In this document: positions 1 to 6,466 of the stretch, piece after piece | How positions within the stretch are numbered: the first letter of the stretch is position 1 | Layout of the letters: each line of letters opens with the position of its first letter | NCBI GenBank assembly: GCA_016763815.1 | Contig: JAESTB010000568.1 | Span: forward strand, 1-9,299 | Direction of reading: 5' to 3' | Length of the DNA stretch: 9,299 nucleotides | Source of the DNA: Arenicella sp. | GTDB lineage: Bacteria > Pseudomonadota > Gammaproteobacteria > Arenicellales > Arenicellaceae | Notes under the pieces: model-generated | What the model was told of the DNA's origin: nothing | Database searches by the model: none | What the model saw: the letters and a program-made list of their open reading frames with translations, nothing else | Made by a program: the position numbers and the translations under genes

Positions 1-350
1 GGCAATATTTTTACAGTGCCGCTAAGCTGAACGCACACATTGCCGCTGCATTCGATCATACCAGCATACGAGATGATGACGTCGATGGTGTTTTTAACGG
101 CGACGATATTTGTTCCGATACCGTTGCAGGTGCGTCGGTCGACGCCGATGGGTGCAGCGCCGTACAGCTAGCCAGTGATGCCGACGGTGATGGTATTCAC
201 GATTACCTAGACCAATGCCCAAATACACCAGCGGGTGAGACGCCAAATGCCGAGGGTTGCAGTCAGTACCAGTTTAACGCTGATGGAGACGGCATACCGA
301 ATGTAGATGACCCTTACCCTTTTCAAAGTGCCACGCAATGCACTCCGTAG
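1..350 (+). CDS. C-terminal part of a thrombospondin type-3 repeat protein (5' end outside window)
   Basis: The reading frame is open from the left edge (first full codon at base 3) to TAG at 348-350, giving 115 visible residues. It contains three Asp-rich calcium-binding thrombospondin type-3 repeats: DDDVDGVFNGDDIC, DADGDGIHDYLDQCPNTPAG followed by a Cys about nine residues later, and a final NADGDGIPNVDDPYPF. The DxDxDG spacing and the C-P-N-T-P-x-G stretch are typical of the family. Such repeats bind Ca2+ and usually occur in secreted or outer-surface proteins, often as spacers ahead of a catalytic or adhesive domain. The catalytic part, if any, lies upstream and is not visible, so the function of the whole protein is unknown. 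The gene converges on alkB. Confidence 0.75.
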   Translation, partial: QYFYSAAKLNAHIAAAFDHTSIRDDDVDGVFNGDDICSDTVAGASVDADGCSAVQLASDADGDGIHDYLDQCPNTPAGETPNAEGCSQYQFNADGDGIPNVDDPYPFQSATQCTP

Positions 351-362
351 AATCTAGGGAAT

Positions 363-421
363 AGCAAAGAAAAATTCAAACTAAACGTACCTAAAATGGT
401 CGGCTTTTCTTTTGCTTTTTT
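363..421 (+). terminator. Putative Rho-independent terminator after the TSP3-repeat gene
   Basis: The arm AGCAAAGAAAA (363-373) pairs with TTTTCTTTTGCT (405-416) with one bulged base, and TTTTT (417-421) follows. An inner ACC/GGT pairing shortens the large loop. The stem is AT-rich, so strength is uncertain. The rest of the convergent gap to alkB (422-581) shows no clear gene and no clear terminator for alkB. This hairpin, read in reverse, is the only candidate for a bidirectional one. Confidence 0.4.
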
Positions 422-581
422 ATCGTGCCAATGCGGCTCTATGAGTATTGTCAGACTAACTTTATCATGCTCCAAAATAACTGAAAAATTAAGGATCGTG
501 ATGAAATTTTATCTCACTATTCACTCGCAGGCCGACAAAGCAATTTAAAACCACTCTGTAAACCCAAAATTAAATTTAACC

Positions 582-1754
582 CTAACCCCACTTCGCCTTC
601 AGCCTCGCTTCACTTTTAGGATCAATATTTACCTTACTCAAATCGCCATTAATATGCGGCACAGCCATCACTCGCTTGTCCATTACTTTGAACCAAAGTG
701 GCGGTATATACGCTAAGGCGTACATACCAAAGTAACCGCTTGGTAGCTCAGGTAAATTACTGAAGCTTCTGAGGCTTTGGTATCGTCGTGATGGATTAGC
801 GTGATGATCTGAATGTCGCTCTAATTGAAACAACATTAGGTTGCTGAAGATATGATTGGCGTTCCATGAATGGTGCGGTTGGCAGCGCTCATATTTGCCA
901 TTTGGCTTTTTCTCGCGCAATAAACCGTAGTGCTCGATGTAGTTTGCACTGGTGAGTTGAAACCAGGCGAAGAAGTTATGAATGAGAAAAAACGGTAATA
1001 GTATCCAGCCAAATAACGCAATCAGGCCACCTTGGAATGCCAGCGTCATGGCGTAGGATTGCAAAATATGATTGTCGGTACTCCAAAACGATTTTCCTCG
1101 CTTTTCGAGCCGATTGGCTTCAGCGCCCCAACCACGTTTTGCCGCACCGGGAATTTCTCGCAGCATAAAGCGATAAATAGATTCACCCATTCGTGAGCTG
1201 GCTGGATCTTGCGGGGTTGATACATCGCGGTGATGGCCTAGGTTATGTTCGACGCAGAAGTGGCCATAGCCAGTAACCGCGAGCACCACTCTAGATAGAA
1301 AGCGTTCGAGTTTTGTGTTCTTGTGCCCTATTTCATGCGCGGTGTTAATGCTGCTGCCACTGTATAAGCCCAAGATAACCGCAAATATAATAAAGAAGCC
1401 TACTGGCAAGTTCTGTGTTGCCGCTAGCCATGCGCCGGCAATTACAACGATAAAGTGAAACGGAATCGCGGTAATTATCAACCATTGATAGTAAGGGTCG
1501 GCATCTAACTGAGGCACAATTTCTTCGGGAGGGTTACTGGTGTCAATACCGAAGGCATAATCGAGTATCGGCACTAGAATAAAGGCCAGCCCTAGCGGCA
1601 TCACTAACATCCAGGGATTATCGCTGATTAAAAAAGCAGCCATTATTACCACCGGCACTAGCGACCATAGAATGGCACTAATCCAAAGCCAACGCTTTTT
1701 ATCTTTATATTGGATCAAGCCCTTTTCTGGGTGCGTAATTGAATAAGTTGTCAT
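582..1754 (-). CDS. alkB: Alkane 1-monooxygenase (AlkB-type integral-membrane di-iron hydroxylase)
   Basis: This enzyme hydroxylates the terminal methyl group of n-alkanes, using O2 and electrons from rubredoxin and rubredoxin reductase, in the cytoplasmic membrane. The 390-residue length is usual for the family. All diagnostic motifs are present: His box 1 HEIGHK (140-145), His box 2 EHNLGHH (169-175), the AlkB signature NYIEHYG (271-277) and His box 3 LERHSDHH (311-318). Hydrophobic segments lie near 24-42, 47-65, 90-110, 117-135 and 240-262. The ATG start is supported by AGGAG six bases upstream. The position that aligns by eye with Trp55 of the Pseudomonas putida GPo1 enzyme is Ala57, which suggests a deeper substrate channel and longer alkanes. 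No rubredoxin gene is in the window. The gene is transcribed divergently from an AraC-family regulator, the likely controller. Confidence 0.97.
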   Translation of the reverse strand: MTTYSITHPEKGLIQYKDKKRWLWISAILWSLVPVVIMAAFLISDNPWMLVMPLGLAFILVPILDYAFGIDTSNPPEEIVPQLDADPYYQWLIITAIPFHFIVVIAGAWLAATQNLPVGFFIIFAVILGLYSGSSINTAHEIGHKNTKLERFLSRVVLAVTGYGHFCVEHNLGHHRDVSTPQDPASSRMGESIYRFMLREIPGAAKRGWGAEANRLEKRGKSFWSTDNHILQSYAMTLAFQGGLIALFGWILLPFFLIHNFFAWFQLTSANYIEHYGLLREKKPNGKYERCQPHHSWNANHIFSNLMLFQLERHSDHHANPSRRYQSLRSFSNLPELPSGYFGMYALAYIPPLWFKVMDKRVMAVPHINGDLSKVNIDPKSEARLKAKWG

Positions 1755-1864
1755 GTGAATCTCCTGAATATAAAACTACTATATCGTTAATATTCACCTT
1801 TACCGATTTCACTAATAGACAATATACTTATCATTAATTGCCAAACTGGTTTATCAAATAGCAA
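1755..1864. promoter_or_regulatory. Divergent control region between alkB and the AraC-family gene
   Basis: This 110-bp AT-rich spacer must carry the promoters of both genes. Two similar hexamers, ATTCAC (1792-1797) and TTTCAC (1807-1812), lie 15 bp apart in direct orientation, and a short dyad CCAAACTGG sits at 1841-1849. AraC-type activators often bind direct repeats, so the hexamers are candidate half-sites, but the similarity is weak. I see no strong sigma70 promoter facing alkB, which would fit activator dependence. Confidence 0.5.
1799..1828 (+). promoter_or_regulatory. Candidate sigma70 promoter for the AraC-family operon
   Basis: TTTACC (1799-1804) and TATACT (1823-1828) are separated by 18 bp and match the -35 and -10 consensus at 4/6 and 5/6 positions. 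Transcription would begin near 1835 and leave a leader of about 30 bases. The candidate overlaps the possible ATTCAC/TTTCAC half-sites, which would allow autoregulation. It was found by eye only. Confidence 0.3.
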
Positions 1865-2923
1865 ATGAAGGAATCAATTTATCTCGACACCACCTATTTA
1901 AAGTTGCTGCGCTCAGATGCCGAGCTTACTCAGGTTTTAGACAATGCCTTTGCCGGAAAGCTGAATCAGCTGCTGCAAAATGAGTATATTTACGGCGACA
2001 CTATTTTAACCATCTTCCAAACCTTTGCCGATCAAGGCTTAGATTCTTGGCTACTCAGGTTTGGGCAACATTTATCGGTTGGCAGCCACGGGCCACTTGG
2101 TTTTACCGTATTGAGCGCTCCGGATTTGCGCACCGCGATTGACGTGTTATGCGAGTTCAGCGCCATTAGAACCTCAGCCTACCAATGTTCGAGCGCGGTT
2201 CAAGGCCAGCAAATTTCCTTTATCACTAAAGATTGTACCGAGCACCCTTTAATCGGCCAATGGATGATGGAATCGAGTTTACGGGTTGCTCAAAAGCTTA
2301 TTGAAGCGGTAATAGCACACCCCTTGGGGGACATCTCGACAATTAGTTTCACTCACTCAAAACCTAAGTATCATGCCGAATTAGAGCTTTTTTTTGGTAT
2401 TCCTATCAAGTACAACGCCGATATAAATGCGATCAGTATCCCAGCATCGTGGTGCAGCATTTCGTCACCGCTGTCTGACCCTGAGGCGTTTAAAACTAAC
2501 CTGCAGAAATGTCGCGAGCTGAAGTTAAAGCTGACCGGTAAAGACGACGTAGTGGCCGCCACAAAACTTGAGTTGAATCATTTCTTTGAGGCTCGAATCT
2601 TAGGTCAAGCGCGGTCGCACGACATGCCTAGCTTAGAAACGCTAGCCGCTAAAAATCATTGCTCAACGCGTACATTTTCCAGAAGGTTAAACGACAAACA
2701 GCAAAGCTATAAGGGCCTTTTAGAGGCCTGCCGCCGACACCATGCAATCGATCTTCTGAGCAATACACACACCAGCATCGCGGACATATCACTACAATTG
2801 AATTACCAAGAACCAGCAAACTTTGTACGCGCGTTTAAAACATGGTTTGATACTCCGCCAGCTACGTGGCGAAGACAACTGGCGAAACCTGACACACCGG
2901 CTAACATAAGAAGAAAACTATGA
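1865..2923 (+). CDS. AraC-family transcriptional regulator (arabinose-binding-like N-terminal domain)
   Basis: This is a cytoplasmic DNA-binding regulator of 352 residues, a typical length for the subgroup with a large N-terminal ligand domain. Residues about 20-200 fit the AraC arabinose-binding-like domain (Pfam PF12625), including LLRFGQHLSVGSHGPLGF (63-80) and the following LSAPDLRTAIDVL. Residues about 245-345 form the double helix-turn-helix: first HTH near 256-277 (LETLAAKNHCSTRTFSRRL), second near 305-328, with the conserved FVRAFKTWFDTPPATWRR (320-337). No good Shine-Dalgarno precedes the ATG, so translation may be weak. Its stop overlaps the kinase start by four bases (ATGA), so the two are cotranscribed. 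Divergence from alkB makes an alkane or alkanol response likely, by analogy with other alkB-linked AraC proteins; the ligand is unknown. Confidence 0.9.
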   Translation: MKESIYLDTTYLKLLRSDAELTQVLDNAFAGKLNQLLQNEYIYGDTILTIFQTFADQGLDSWLLRFGQHLSVGSHGPLGFTVLSAPDLRTAIDVLCEFSAIRTSAYQCSSAVQGQQISFITKDCTEHPLIGQWMMESSLRVAQKLIEAVIAHPLGDISTISFTHSKPKYHAELELFFGIPIKYNADINAISIPASWCSISSPLSDPEAFKTNLQKCRELKLKLTGKDDVVAATKLELNHFFEARILGQARSHDMPSLETLAAKNHCSTRTFSRRLNDKQQSYKGLLEACRRHHAIDLLSNTHTSIADISLQLNYQEPANFVRAFKTWFDTPPATWRRQLAKPDTPANIRRKL

Positions 2924-3942
2924 CCGACACATTTACCTTAGACACTGAAAAACTAGGCCGCTATTTAGCTCAACATATCGACGGCTTCGAAGGTCCATTG
3001 AGCGCTGACAAGTTCGCTGGTGGCCAATCAAACCCGACTTATCTACTAACAACACCAACCGCAAAATACGTATTGCGCCGCAAGCCTTCGGGCCAATTAT
3101 TAAGAGGTGCGCATGCGGTTGACCGAGAATTTAAGGTGTTATCGGCGTTATACCCAACGCCATTGCCGGTAGCCCAAGCCCTACATTTATGTGACGACGA
3201 CTCGGTAATCGGCAGCATGTTTTATGTAATGGAATACATGCAAGGTCGCATTCTTTGGGACCCAACGTTGCCAGAGATATCTAAATCCGAGCGCACCGCT
3301 ATCTATCACGAGATGAACCGTGTGTTGGCTGAACTGCACAAGGTTGATGTAGACGCGGTTGGCTTGACAGATTATGGCAAGAAAAGTGAATACTTTGCTC
3401 GCCAAACGCACACTTGGTCAAAGAACTATAAGGCCGCTGAAACTAAGCATATTGCCGCTATGGAGACGTTGATCGAGTGGCTACCTGCGAACATGCCAGA
3501 CGAAGACGGTCTATACTCAATTTCGCATGGTGACTACCGTTTAGACAACATGATGTTTCATGCTGACCGCCCGGAAGTTATCGCGGTACTCGACTGGGAG
3601 CTATCGACTATTGGCCACCCGTTTGCCGACTTAGCCTACCAATGTATGCAGTATTACATGCCTAAAGGTAGGGGCTTGCCGGGCTTAGCCGATGCTGATT
3701 TAGTCGCCTTGGGCATACCAAGCGAGCAAGAATATATCGACATGTATTGCCAAAGAATGGGCTTTCAACCGATCGCCAATTGGAATTTTTACTTGGCCTT
3801 TAGCTTATTTAGACTCGCGTCCATTTGCCAAGGTGTTGTTAAACGCGCCGAGCAGGGCAATGCCTCTAGTGATAAGGCCGGAGAGTATGGCGACTTGGTA
3901 TCACCACTTGCAAATATCGCAGTCGGCCTCATCAAAGCGTAA
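2920..3942 (+). CDS. APH-family phosphotransferase, ACAD10/LvaA-like kinase
   Basis: The 340-residue protein has the aminoglycoside-phosphotransferase/choline-kinase fold (Pfam PF01636). Visible elements are the nucleotide-binding start FAGGQSNPTYLL (32-43), the strand YVLRRKP (50-56), the linker YVMEYMQGR (102-110), the catalytic loop SHGDYRLDNMMFH (202-214; Asp205, Asn210) and the metal-binding VLDWELSTIGHPFADLAY (223-240; Asp225). This pattern matches the kinase domain of ACAD10/11 and stand-alone relatives such as LvaA of Pseudomonas putida, which phosphorylates a 4-hydroxyacyl-CoA. It is not the pattern of a true antibiotic-resistance kinase. Translation is probably coupled to the regulator through the four-base overlap. 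A role in handling hydroxylated acyl-CoAs during alkane breakdown is inference. No acyl-CoA dehydrogenase partner is visible. Confidence 0.85.
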   Translation: MTDTFTLDTEKLGRYLAQHIDGFEGPLSADKFAGGQSNPTYLLTTPTAKYVLRRKPSGQLLRGAHAVDREFKVLSALYPTPLPVAQALHLCDDDSVIGSMFYVMEYMQGRILWDPTLPEISKSERTAIYHEMNRVLAELHKVDVDAVGLTDYGKKSEYFARQTHTWSKNYKAAETKHIAAMETLIEWLPANMPDEDGLYSISHGDYRLDNMMFHADRPEVIAVLDWELSTIGHPFADLAYQCMQYYMPKGRGLPGLADADLVALGIPSEQEYIDMYCQRMGFQPIANWNFYLAFSLFRLASICQGVVKRAEQGNASSDKAGEYGDLVSPLANIAVGLIKA

Positions 3943-3953
3943 CTGCTTTTTTT
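3931..3953 (+). terminator. Weak hairpin with T7 tract over the kinase stop codon (possible attenuator)
   Basis: AAAGC (3934-3938) can pair with GCTTT (3945-3949) around the loop GTAACT, which contains the kinase stop codon. The Ts continue to 3953, making seven in a row. A five-pair stem is short for a terminator, so partial termination that lowers expression of the downstream reductase is the most that can be suggested. Confidence 0.2.
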
Positions 3954-4002
3954 GATCTTAGGCAACAAGAATACCAACACAAAACACACAGTAGGAAATT
4001 CA

Positions 4003-5103
4003 ATGACTAATCTTTTTTCGCCGTATTCACTCGGCAGTATGACCCTTACCAACCGCGTTGTAATGGCGCCAATGACCCGAAGCATGTCACCTGGCAATAT
4101 CCCCAACGACGACGTCGTTGAATACTACCGCCAGCGCGCTGAAGGCGGTGTAGGCCTCATTATTACCGAAGGAACCTGCGTCGGGCATAAAGCCTCTAGT
4201 GGTTATCCTAATGTGCCGTTTGTTGCCGGTGAAGATCAATTAGCTGGTTGGAAAAAGGTAATCGATGCGGTACACGCAGAAGGCGGTAAAATTGCACCAC
4301 AGCTTTGGCATGTCGGAGGTATACGTAAACCCGGTATAATGCCTGGCGGCGACGAGCCGGGCCACAGCCCCTCAGGCATGGCCTTTCCAGGCAAAGTTAC
4401 CGGCCATGCGATGACACAAGCGGACATCGACGAGGTAACCCAAGCCTTTGTTCAAGCGGCGGTAGATTCAGAGCGCATCGGTTTTGACGCGATCGAACTA
4501 CACGGCGCACACGGTTACTTGCTTGACCAATTCTTTTGGCCGGGCACCAACGATCGTGATGACCAGTATGGCGGTAGCTTAGAGAATCGAGTTCGCTTTG
4601 CGGTCGATATTGTCAAAGGTATTCGAGCAAAGGTCAGCCCTGACTACCCAATCATCTTTCGTTTTTCACAATGGAAGCAACAGGACTATAGTGCTCGATT
4701 GGCTGAAACACCCGAGGCCTTAGGCGAGTTTTTACAGCATCTGGTTGATGCCGGTGTGGATATTTTTCACTGTTCACAACGCCGATTCTGGGAAGCTGAA
4801 TTCGAAGGCAGCGATCTCAACCTTGCTGGCTGGACTAAAAAGTTAACCGGCAAACCGGCCATTACCGTAGGCAGCGTCAGTTTGAATACCGATTTCTTAC
4901 CAGACGGCGGTGACAGCGCATTTAAAGATGCTGAGATCTCAAGCCTAGATAATTTAGTTGAGCGTTTAGACGCCGACGAATTTGATCTGGTAGCGGTTGG
5001 TCGAGCGCTCATTGCAAATCCAGATTGGTCGAATAAAGTAAAAGACGATAATTTGTCTAGCTTGACGCCCTTTAATAAATCAATGTTGATGAAGTTAGTT
5101 TAG
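4003..5103 (+). CDS. NADH:flavin oxidoreductase of the Old Yellow Enzyme family
   Basis: This is a soluble FMN enzyme that uses NAD(P)H to reduce activated C=C bonds (enones, enals). The chosen ATG has AGGA seven bases upstream and gives 366 residues, the usual length. A TTG at 3952 would add 17 unlikely residues. Family features: FSPYSLGSMTLTNRVVMAPMTR (5-26; Thr25 near the flavin), QLWHVG (100-105), the substrate-binding pair His167/His170 in ELHGAHGYLLDQF, the signature NDRDDQYGGSLENRVRF (183-199), and the phosphate-binding VAVGRALIANPDW near the C-terminus (Arg334). The His/His pair is as in YqjM-type enzymes, while Thr25 is as in classical ones. It lies 60 bp after the kinase, probably in the same operon. 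The substrate is not predictable; reduction of unsaturated side products of alkane oxidation is a guess. Confidence 0.93.
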   Translation: MTNLFSPYSLGSMTLTNRVVMAPMTRSMSPGNIPNDDVVEYYRQRAEGGVGLIITEGTCVGHKASSGYPNVPFVAGEDQLAGWKKVIDAVHAEGGKIAPQLWHVGGIRKPGIMPGGDEPGHSPSGMAFPGKVTGHAMTQADIDEVTQAFVQAAVDSERIGFDAIELHGAHGYLLDQFFWPGTNDRDDQYGGSLENRVRFAVDIVKGIRAKVSPDYPIIFRFSQWKQQDYSARLAETPEALGEFLQHLVDAGVDIFHCSQRRFWEAEFEGSDLNLAGWTKKLTGKPAITVGSVSLNTDFLPDGGDSAFKDAEISSLDNLVERLDADEFDLVAVGRALIANPDWSNKVKDDNLSSLTPFNKSMLMKLV

Positions 5104-5120
5104 GCTGCCCGTAGTGTCGG

Positions 5121-5146
5121 AGGTCTCGTTTAACCATGAGACCTTT
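5121..5146 (+). terminator. Terminator-like hairpin after the OYE gene
   Basis: AGGTCTC (5121-5127) and GAGACCT (5138-5144) form a perfect seven-pair stem with a 10-base loop, 17 bases after the OYE stop. Only a short T run (TTT) follows, so termination efficiency is uncertain. The right arm, GAGACCTTTCG, resembles the end of the 28-bp repeat units that begin a few bases later. Confidence 0.45.
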
Positions 5147-5152
5147 CGGCTG

Positions 5153-5292
5153 CGCTCAAGGTAACGATTGTAAACCTATTCGCTCAAGGTGACGGTTATA
5201 GACCTATTCGTTCAAGGTGACGGTTGCAAACCTATTCGCTCTGGGTGATCGGTTCAAATCCTTTGACTCTGGGTGTCGGCAATAGACCTGTT
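5153..5292. repeat. Five tandem units of a 28-bp direct repeat
   Basis: Units begin at 5153, 5181, 5209, 5237 and 5265, exactly 28 bp apart with no spacers. Units 1-3 differ from each other at four positions per pair (24/28 identical), and every difference is a transition. Their common form starts CGCTCAAGGTGACGG and ends ACCTATT. Units 4 and 5 are more diverged (CTCTGGGTG in place of CTCAAGGTG). Most units keep AGGT or GGGT near the start and ACCT near the end, a small inverted pair. A period of 28 is not a multiple of three and the frames contain stops, so the array is non-coding. The absence of spacers excludes a CRISPR array. It lies between the OYE terminator and the parA-like gene. Possible roles are a protein-binding array (centromere-like) or a decaying minisatellite. 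Confidence 0.8.
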
Positions 5293-5420
5293 AGTGACCA
5301 GAGATAGAGGCAGCAATCTGGAGCCATACCCCAAGCTCAAGCTTCGCGCTCCTTACCGAGCGGAAGGACTCCGTGCCCCTTGAACGTCGTACCTCGCCAT
5401 CCCAGCCCAAATCAAAACCA
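5293..5420. other. Non-coding stretch with short GC-rich hairpins, no gene seen
   Basis: No open frame of useful length is present on either strand. Visible structure: the near-palindrome AAGCTCAAGCTT (5333-5344); CGCTC/GAGCG (5347-5351 with 5358-5362), which competes with TCCTT/AAGGA (5350-5354 with 5364-5368); and an inverted partial copy of the 28-bp unit at 5371-5386. No function can be assigned. Confidence 0.5.
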
Positions 5421-5421
5421 A

Positions 5422-5497
5422 TTAGACAATCGACTAAAAACTGCCACTAAAGTAGTTTTTTGAGACTGTTTTTAGAATTTAGTCTCTATTTTGTCTA
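5422..5497 (+). promoter_or_regulatory. Cluster of AT-rich inverted repeats upstream of the parA-like gene
   Basis: Four pairings occupy 76 bp: TAGACAA (5423-5429) with TTGTCTA (5491-5497); CTAAAAAC (5434-5441) with GTTTTTAG (5468-5475); AAAAACT (5436-5442) with AGTTTTT (5454-5460); and GAGACT (5462-5467) with AGTCTC (5481-5486). The third is followed by a T run and could also act as a terminator. The location 55-130 bp before the parA-like start fits a promoter/operator region, and ParA loci are often autoregulated. I could not choose a convincing -35/-10 pair. Confidence 0.4.
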
Positions 5498-5550
5498 GTG
5501 AATGTCGGCTTCGCGACTTAAAGTTAAGGAACTTGAGGTACTATGATCCG

Positions 5551-6333
5551 ATGAAAAGAGTCATATTTAACCGAAAGGGTGGCGTAGGTAAGTCTACCAT
5601 TGCCTGCAATTTGGCCGCCGTCGCTGCCAGCAAAGGCAAAAAAGTATTAGTTGTTGACCTCGATCCTCAAGCCAACACAACCAGCTATCTGGGCCATAGT
5701 GGCAAAGATAATGTAGTCGGCATCGCTGAGTTCATGGAGTCGACCATCTCTCGCAACTATCGAGAGTTCACTTCTGAAGATTACATTCGCAAAACTCCGT
5801 TCGACAACCTTTGGCTGATATCGGCTAGCTCTACATTGGTCGATTTGGAAGCAAAGCTTGAAACGAAGCACAAAATATACAAGCTGCGTGACTTTCTCAA
5901 TAATTTGCACCAAGAATTCGACGAGATCTACATAGACACGCCGCCAGCACTTAATTTTTTCACTCTCTCAGCGCTAATCTCAGCTGACCGATGCATATTG
6001 CCGTACGACTGCGATGTATTTGCTCGTGATGCAATGCTCGATCTGATGGAAGAACTTGAGGAGATTATCGAAGATCATAATCCCGAGCTGGAAATCGAGG
6101 GTGTGGTAGTAAATCAATTCCAAGCCCGTGCAAAACTACCTCAACAGGCGGTTGATGAGCTTGTTGAGGCTAAATTCAAATTGCTGAAGCCGTTTATTTC
6201 TTCATCGGTTAAAGTCAAAGAGTCACATGCCGCACAGTCACCATTGGTGTTCTTAGACTCAAACCATAAGATCACTCTTGAGTTTGTCGAGTTGTATGAA
6301 AACATTAGTCGTAAAAAGAACGTGAAAAAATAG
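5551..6333 (+). CDS. ParA/MinD-type P-loop ATPase (small, no HTH domain)
   Basis: This is a 260-residue cytoplasmic ATPase of the ParA family, which positions plasmids, chromosomes or protein cargo by ATP-dependent dimerisation on DNA. It has the deviant Walker A KGGVGKST (9-16, with signature Lys9), Walker A' VVDLDPQANTT (34-44) and Walker B IYIDTPPAL (127-135). It begins directly with the first beta strand (MKRVIFNRKGG), so the N-terminal HTH of type Ia ParA is absent; this size class resembles type Ib and orphan cargo-positioning ATPases. The ATG at 5551 is chosen because the fold starts there; GAGG lies about 12 bases upstream, slightly far. An in-frame TTG at 5491 would add 20 residues unlike the family. 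No parB follows: a possible 32-codon ORF and a patatin lipase come next. The same frame stays open for 38 codons after the TAG stop. Confidence 0.93.
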   Translation: MKRVIFNRKGGVGKSTIACNLAAVAASKGKKVLVVDLDPQANTTSYLGHSGKDNVVGIAEFMESTISRNYREFTSEDYIRKTPFDNLWLISASSTLVDLEAKLETKHKIYKLRDFLNNLHQEFDEIYIDTPPALNFFTLSALISADRCILPYDCDVFARDAMLDLMEELEEIIEDHNPELEIEGVVVNQFQARAKLPQQAVDELVEAKFKLLKPFISSSVKVKESHAAQSPLVFLDSNHKITLEFVELYENISRKKNVKK

Positions 6334-6351
6334 GATAGGGGTAGGCCTCGC

Positions 6352-6450
6352 GTGGGTGATCGTCCGACCGAGCCTGTAAATAAAAAACTTAAGGCCACCG
6401 TAGGCCATCAAAACATCGCCCACAGTACGAACTCTATAAAGAGTCAATAA
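6352..6450 (+). CDS. Possible small ORF between parA-like and patatin genes (32 aa)
   Basis: A GTG at 6352 preceded by a purine-rich AGGGGTAGG (6337-6345, six bases before the GTG) opens a 32-codon frame ending TAA at 6448-6450. It starts 18 bases after the parA-like stop and ends 16 bases before the patatin GTG, spacing typical of an operon gene. The product begins MGDRPTEPVNKKLKATVGH, is hydrophilic and mildly basic, and has no recognised domain. It is in the same frame as the parA-like gene, and the frame is open from 6334, so the alternative is a ParA C-terminal tail cut off by the amber codon. It could equally be a chance open frame; confidence is low. Confidence 0.3.
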   Translation: MGDRPTEPVNKKLKATVGHQNIAHSTNSIKSQ

Positions 6451-6466
6451 GGGCGAGGACTAACTC

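Noticed and set aside
2920..3942. Aminoglycoside resistance kinase
   Set aside because: The catalytic-loop context (SHGDYRLDNMMFH, VLDWELSTIGHPFADLAY) is that of ACAD10/LvaA-like kinases, and the operon context is metabolic.
3952..4002. TTG start extending the OYE gene by 17 residues
   Set aside because: The ATG at 4003 has a good Shine-Dalgarno and begins exactly where the family begins; the extension looks non-coding.
5241..5275. tRNA gene, suggested by GGTTCAAATCC resembling a T-arm
   Set aside because: The flanking bases do not form the five-pair T stem, no acceptor or anticodon arm fits, and the motif is part of a diverged 28-bp repeat unit.
5153..5292. CRISPR array
   Set aside because: The 28-bp units are directly contiguous, with no unique spacers, and no cas gene is visible.
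5349..5396. Small minus-strand ORF beginning MARYDVQGARS
   Set aside because: It has only 15 codons, no Shine-Dalgarno that I can see, and overlaps hairpins and repeat-derived sequence.
5491..5550. TTG start extending the parA-like gene by 20 residues
   Set aside because: The first beta strand and Walker A follow directly after the ATG at 5551. The TTG lies inside an inverted repeat and has no ribosome site.
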